Shown one piece after another: positions 4,651 to 7,862 of a stretch of DNA of 7,862 nucleotides. The stretch is from NCBI GenBank assembly GCA_902787595.1, contig CADAHD010000098.1, forward strand, positions 1 to 7,862, written 5' to 3'. This stretch comes from an uncultured Lachnospiraceae bacterium. Lineage in GTDB: Bacteria > Bacillota_A > Clostridia > Lachnospirales > Lachnospiraceae. Position 1 is the stretch's first letter; every line of letters begins with the position of its first letter. The position numbers and the translations under genes were made by a program. The notes under the pieces were generated by a model. The model did no database searches. It was not told where the DNA came from and worked only from the letters and a program-made list of their open reading frames with translations.

Positions 4651-6561
4651 ATGGATAATTTTATGGACAAGCTTGCGGAAAAGTATAACGCGCAGGATAT
4701 GATACGCGCAAATTCTCAGGCAGAAAGCGCCCAGATGCAGAGTCTGCAGGAGCAGGTTGAGGCTTATGAGGCTGTTTTGCAGGAGATGCGTAAACTCAAT
4801 TACAAGAATACGGAGCTTACGGAAAAGATGTATGCTCTGGTTGATGAAAGCATAGAGAAAGTAAGAACACTTCAGATCGAGGCTGAGGGCGGAGCCAATA
4901 CCGAGCAGGTATCCAGGGAAATGACCGATGCCGTAAACCGCGCGATGAGCGAAGCTGTCAGCAATCTTGACGAGACTGTTGTCCGTTCACTTACCCAGAC
5001 CCTGGAAACAGCTATACAGCAGCCCGCGGATCAGCTGCGTCAGTCCACTGAGGATGTTAAGAATTCGGTAGTGGCTGTACAGAGCTCTGCGGACGATATG
5101 CGAAACGGCGTTGACAGCGTAAAGAGCAGCGTTGAAGACATGACCGCCGGCATGGAGCTGGTTACTTCGGGCATGGAAAGCGTAAAGGGCAGCGTCGATC
5201 AGTTGAATGAAAACATCGGCAGTGTTAAGGATGAGATCGGCAGCGTAAAGGATGATATAGGCGGACTGCAGGATAAACTCTTTGCCATCCAGCAGAGTGG
5301 CAGCAATACCGAGGATATGATCAATTCTGTAGCCATCGCCGTAAAGGAGATGAGCGAAAAGGACGGCTCTGCAGCGCCTTCACAGGAGATGAAGGATGAG
5401 CTGCAGCGTATATGCGACAGCCTCAAAGAGATGCAGGATAACACTCTGTCGGGCATCAGCGGGCAGCTGGAAAAGATGCAGAAAGAGACGCTTGAAGGTA
5501 TATCCGGCCGGATGGAGGTTATGCGCAGCATGCCTTCGGAAGAGGATAGCGCAAAAGCAGAAACAATGCAGAAGATAAGCGCCAGCCTTGATGAACTGAA
5601 GGCGGACGCACAGGATAAGAGCTATGTTGAGAAGCTTGAAAGCATCAGCGCGGCTATAGAGGAATTAAAGGCCGGCGTAAAGGCTTACGCGCTCATTCAG
5701 GAAAGCCTTGAGGCTCTGTCGCAGTCAAATAACCAGACCAGAGATTCTGTAACAGAGATCAAAGCTGCAATGGGCGGCCTTAAGGATGAGGAGGCTGCCG
5801 GCAGGCAGGAGGCTCTTCTTTCAGCTATCGGTAAGATCTCCGAAGAGAATCAGGGCGCGCTTGAAGCGATCAGGGCGCTTGCAGGTACGGGAGAAGAAAC
5901 AAAGAGCGGCGTCAACGGATTAAAGACCGCCAATGACGAGAACAGAGCTGCTCTTGAGGATATCTTTAAGGTATTGCAGGATACCAAATCCGAGGTGCAG
6001 GAAGTTAAGGCCGGCATGGCATCGGGCATGGGACGCGGCGATGAGGAAGTGCTCAAAGCCATAAACGATCTGATGGGCAATCATACGGAGGTCAATACCA
6101 ATATCCGTAATCTGAAAGCTGCAACAGACGACAATAAGAATACCTTAAAGTCTGCGATCGACAGCAGCATATACGGCCTCAAGCAGGACAATAAAGAGAT
6201 AGTTGAATTCCTGCAGCGCATGAATGCGAACATCATCAAGAAGGGTGAGGATGATGCAAAAGCTGCAAAGAAGGAAGAAGAGGAAGCAGCGCGCAAGGAA
6301 GAAGAGTTCAAACTCTTAGACGAGCGTTTCAAGGCAGCCGAAGACTTTATGCACAAGGAGAGCGTTAAGGTTTACCGCAACGTTCAGGCTGTCATTAATG
6401 AAAAGAACGATAAGCAGAAGGAGAGCGTTGAGAATTCAAATCTCTCCATAGAGAAGAGAATAGGTAAAGTCAAGGCTCTGGTTGTGATCAATATGGTTTT
6501 CACGCTCATCACCCTTGCTACGATGATACTCTATATCTTCGGTTTCCTGGGAGCTCATTGA
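4651..6561 (+). CDS. Tail-anchored long coiled-coil membrane protein, function unknown
   Basis: This is a 636-residue protein with no enzymatic domain I recognise. Residues about 22-608 are rich in Glu, Lys, Ser, Ala and Gln with heptad spacing, predicting a long, broken coiled coil. Short repeats are visible: the 7-residue series IGSVKDE/IGSVKDD/IGGLQDK (189-209), paired LSGISGQLE/LEGISGRME (266-289), and VNGLKTANDENRAALEDI (421-438) resembling IRNLKAATDDNKNTLKSAI (485-503). Residues 530-552 are a highly charged Lys/Glu/Ala helix. One membrane segment lies at the C terminus (about 609-633, LVVINMVFTLITLATMILYI core), preceded by basic EKRIGKVK, so the bulk should face the cytoplasm with almost nothing outside. 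It looks superficially like the signalling stalk of chemotaxis receptors but lacks their conserved hairpin tip. GGAGG at 4640-4644 sets the start. It ends 6 bases before the LysM/M23 gene and is probably co-transcribed with it. Confidence 0.85.
   Translation: MDNFMDKLAEKYNAQDMIRANSQAESAQMQSLQEQVEAYEAVLQEMRKLNYKNTELTEKMYALVDESIEKVRTLQIEAEGGANTEQVSREMTDAVNRAMSEAVSNLDETVVRSLTQTLETAIQQPADQLRQSTEDVKNSVVAVQSSADDMRNGVDSVKSSVEDMTAGMELVTSGMESVKGSVDQLNENIGSVKDEIGSVKDDIGGLQDKLFAIQQSGSNTEDMINSVAIAVKEMSEKDGSAAPSQEMKDELQRICDSLKEMQDNTLSGISGQLEKMQKETLEGISGRMEVMRSMPSEEDSAKAETMQKISASLDELKADAQDKSYVEKLESISAAIEELKAGVKAYALIQESLEALSQSNNQTRDSVTEIKAAMGGLKDEEAAGRQEALLSAIGKISEENQGALEAIRALAGTGEETKSGVNGLKTANDENRAALEDIFKVLQDTKSEVQEVKAGMASGMGRGDEEVLKAINDLMGNHTEVNTNIRNLKAATDDNKNTLKSAIDSSIYGLKQDNKEIVEFLQRMNANIIKKGEDDAKAAKKEEEEAARKEEEFKLLDERFKAAEDFMHKESVKVYRNVQAVINEKNDKQKESVENSNLSIEKRIGKVKALVVINMVFTLITLATMILYIFGFLGAH
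5215..5256 (+). repeat. Two 21-base tandem repeats inside the coiled-coil gene
   Basis: Two 21-base units, 5215-5235 and 5236-5256, differ at only a few positions, and each encodes one heptad (IGSVKDE, IGSVKDD). A third, more diverged heptad (IGGLQDK) follows. This suggests the coiled coil has grown by heptad duplication, or that repeat length varies between strains. Confidence 0.6.
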
Positions 6562-6567
6562 CAGAAA

Positions 6568-7862
6568 ATGCGCTCCAAAGGTTGTACTACAAGGCTTCAT
6601 AAGATACGCAGCGTAACGCGTTTAAGGACGGCCATATTTATATGTGGCCTCTTCCTTTTGTTTATGCCGGATGTGCACTGGTGGCATGAGGAAGGCGATA
6701 ACCGCTTTACTGTTTTTCTGGATGGTTTCGAGATGGGAACAGTAGAGGATGAGTCCGTGGTCACGGAGCTTTTTCGTGATGCCAGACGCGAACTGGCCGC
6801 TTCAAGGGAAGGCATGAGCTTTTTAAGGCTTACCGAGCTGGAGACCAGCGGTGAGGAGTTGATCACCGGAGATATCGATGATATTTCCACTGTCCGGAAT
6901 AATATAAAGACGGCTATCTCCTCCGAGATCACCAGCGGTTATTCAAAGGCTTATTCTATCAAGGTGGGCGAGACCATGGTGAATGTGGCCGGAGCAGAGG
7001 AAGCGCGCAAACTGCTGCAGGAGACCATCGATGTATATGACAAATCCGGGGATTTCGTCGTGGATCTGGTCGCAGATCACAGCCGTGAGCTGAACGTCCT
7101 GGTGCCCAGGGTCGAGCAGAAGGAAGAGGAAGAAGAGGAAGCGCCTCTTCTGGCTTTTGGCGGAGCGGCAAATATTACCGATGATGAGGAGAACTGGAAG
7201 CCGGTCGATGAGGAATTAGGCTTCGATTCTTTTGAATACGGTATCGAGGAGATGGGCTTCTCCGAAAACGTGGAAGTGGTGGAAGCATATCTTCCCAATG
7301 ACAGCATAATGGATTATGAGGAGGCCCGCGGAAAGCTTACCGATCTGCAGGAGCTTCAGCAGATCTATAAAGTCAAATCCGGAGACACGCTCTCAAAGAT
7401 ATCGCTGGAAGTGGGACTGCCTCTTGATGAGATAATAGCTTTGAACGAGACGCTTGATAATGAGAATTCCATCATCAACGTCGATCAGGAACTGATAATC
7501 ACCGTCCCGGAGCCGGAGCTGTCGGTCATCTGGACAGAGACCACAAGGGATGATGAGGTCTTTGATCTGCCGGTGGAATATATCTATAATGACGAATGGT
7601 ATACCACCAAATCCGAGACGCTGCAGCAGCCTTCATCGGGTTATCACGAGACAGTGTCTCTGATCACCCGCAAGAATAATGAAGAGCAGGAGCGAGAAGT
7701 GCTCTACGAAGAAGTGGGAGTCGAGGCCGTGGCAAAGGTTGTGGAAGTGGGCACAATGGTGCCTCCCACCTATATCAAGCCCCTTGCCGGTGGACGTATA
7801 TCGTCGCCTTTCGGCAACAGGCGCGCGCCCATGCCCGGAGGTTCCACGGGACATCAGGGAAT
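6568..7862 (+). CDS. LysM-G5-M23 cell-wall protein, probable peptidoglycan endopeptidase (cut by window end)
   Basis: The frame is open from ATG 6568 to the window end (431 complete codons). In order: a basic N terminus (residues 1-20) and a hydrophobic segment TAIFICGLFLLFM (21-33), a signal anchor or signal peptide; an extracytoplasmic region of unknown fold (about 45-180); an acidic linker with a glutamate run (about 183-191); a LysM domain (about 266-313, YKVKSGDTLSKISLEVGLPL...) binding peptidoglycan; a G5-like domain (about 322-398, ending EAVAKVVEVGTMVPPTYIKP); and the start of an M23 metallopeptidase domain (about 405 on, GGRISSPFGNRRAP...GHQG), with His429 as expected first zinc ligand. 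The second histidine motif lies beyond the window, so activity cannot be judged. The Shine-Dalgarno is weak (GGGAG about 14 bases upstream); the 6-base gap from the previous stop suggests translational coupling. Confidence 0.88.
   Translation, partial: MRSKGCTTRLHKIRSVTRLRTAIFICGLFLLFMPDVHWWHEEGDNRFTVFLDGFEMGTVEDESVVTELFRDARRELAASREGMSFLRLTELETSGEELITGDIDDISTVRNNIKTAISSEITSGYSKAYSIKVGETMVNVAGAEEARKLLQETIDVYDKSGDFVVDLVADHSRELNVLVPRVEQKEEEEEEAPLLAFGGAANITDDEENWKPVDEELGFDSFEYGIEEMGFSENVEVVEAYLPNDSIMDYEEARGKLTDLQELQQIYKVKSGDTLSKISLEVGLPLDEIIALNETLDNENSIINVDQELIITVPEPELSVIWTETTRDDEVFDLPVEYIYNDEWYTTKSETLQQPSSGYHETVSLITRKNNEEQEREVLYEEVGVEAVAKVVEVGTMVPPTYIKPLAGGRISSPFGNRRAPMPGGSTGHQG

Overview
The window looks like a low-to-mid G+C Firmicute of class Clostridia, most likely a Lachnospiraceae-type gut or rumen bacterium. 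This is inferred from SUF machinery with a zinc-type SufU scaffold/transfer protein, a YwaC/RelP-type small alarmone synthetase, strong AGGAGG ribosome binding sites, heavy use of ATA and AAG codons, and a LysM-G5-M23 envelope protein. All recognised genes lie on the + strand.

Layout. (1) Positions 1-3403 hold most of an iron-sulfur cluster assembly locus: the 3' end of sufB, then sufD (1-base overlap), sufS and sufU (17-base overlap). sufC is expected just upstream, outside the window. A 152-base gap between sufD and sufS holds three 16-base imperfect tandem repeats and a short hairpin that resembles a dispersed repeat. (2) Positions 3404-3594 hold no gene but two related palindromic units, one of which carries a 53-base replacement of its loop with its own nested palindrome. 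(3) Positions 3595-4236 encode a small (p)ppGpp synthetase. (4) Positions 4237-4650 are mostly non-coding and AT-rich: a 7-bp hairpin, a strong bidirectional terminator, a perfect Shine-Dalgarno sequence separated from a 32-codon ORF by a hairpin, two promoter candidates and a leader hairpin. (5) Positions 4651-7862 encode a 636-residue tail-anchored coiled-coil protein. Six bases later a secreted or membrane-anchored cell-wall protein begins (signal anchor, acidic linker, LysM, G5, start of an M23 peptidase), cut by the window end.

How the genes work together. SufS takes sulfur from cysteine, SufU carries it, and SufB-SufD (with SufC) assemble the Fe-S cluster. The alarmone synthetase is a separate stress-signalling unit between two non-coding regions. 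The last two genes form a tight pair whose predicted topology places a long coiled coil inside the membrane and a peptidoglycan-binding, probably peptidoglycan-cleaving, protein outside. That pair and the small-ORF leader region are the least explained parts of the window. No CRISPR array, transposase, tRNA or rRNA was seen.
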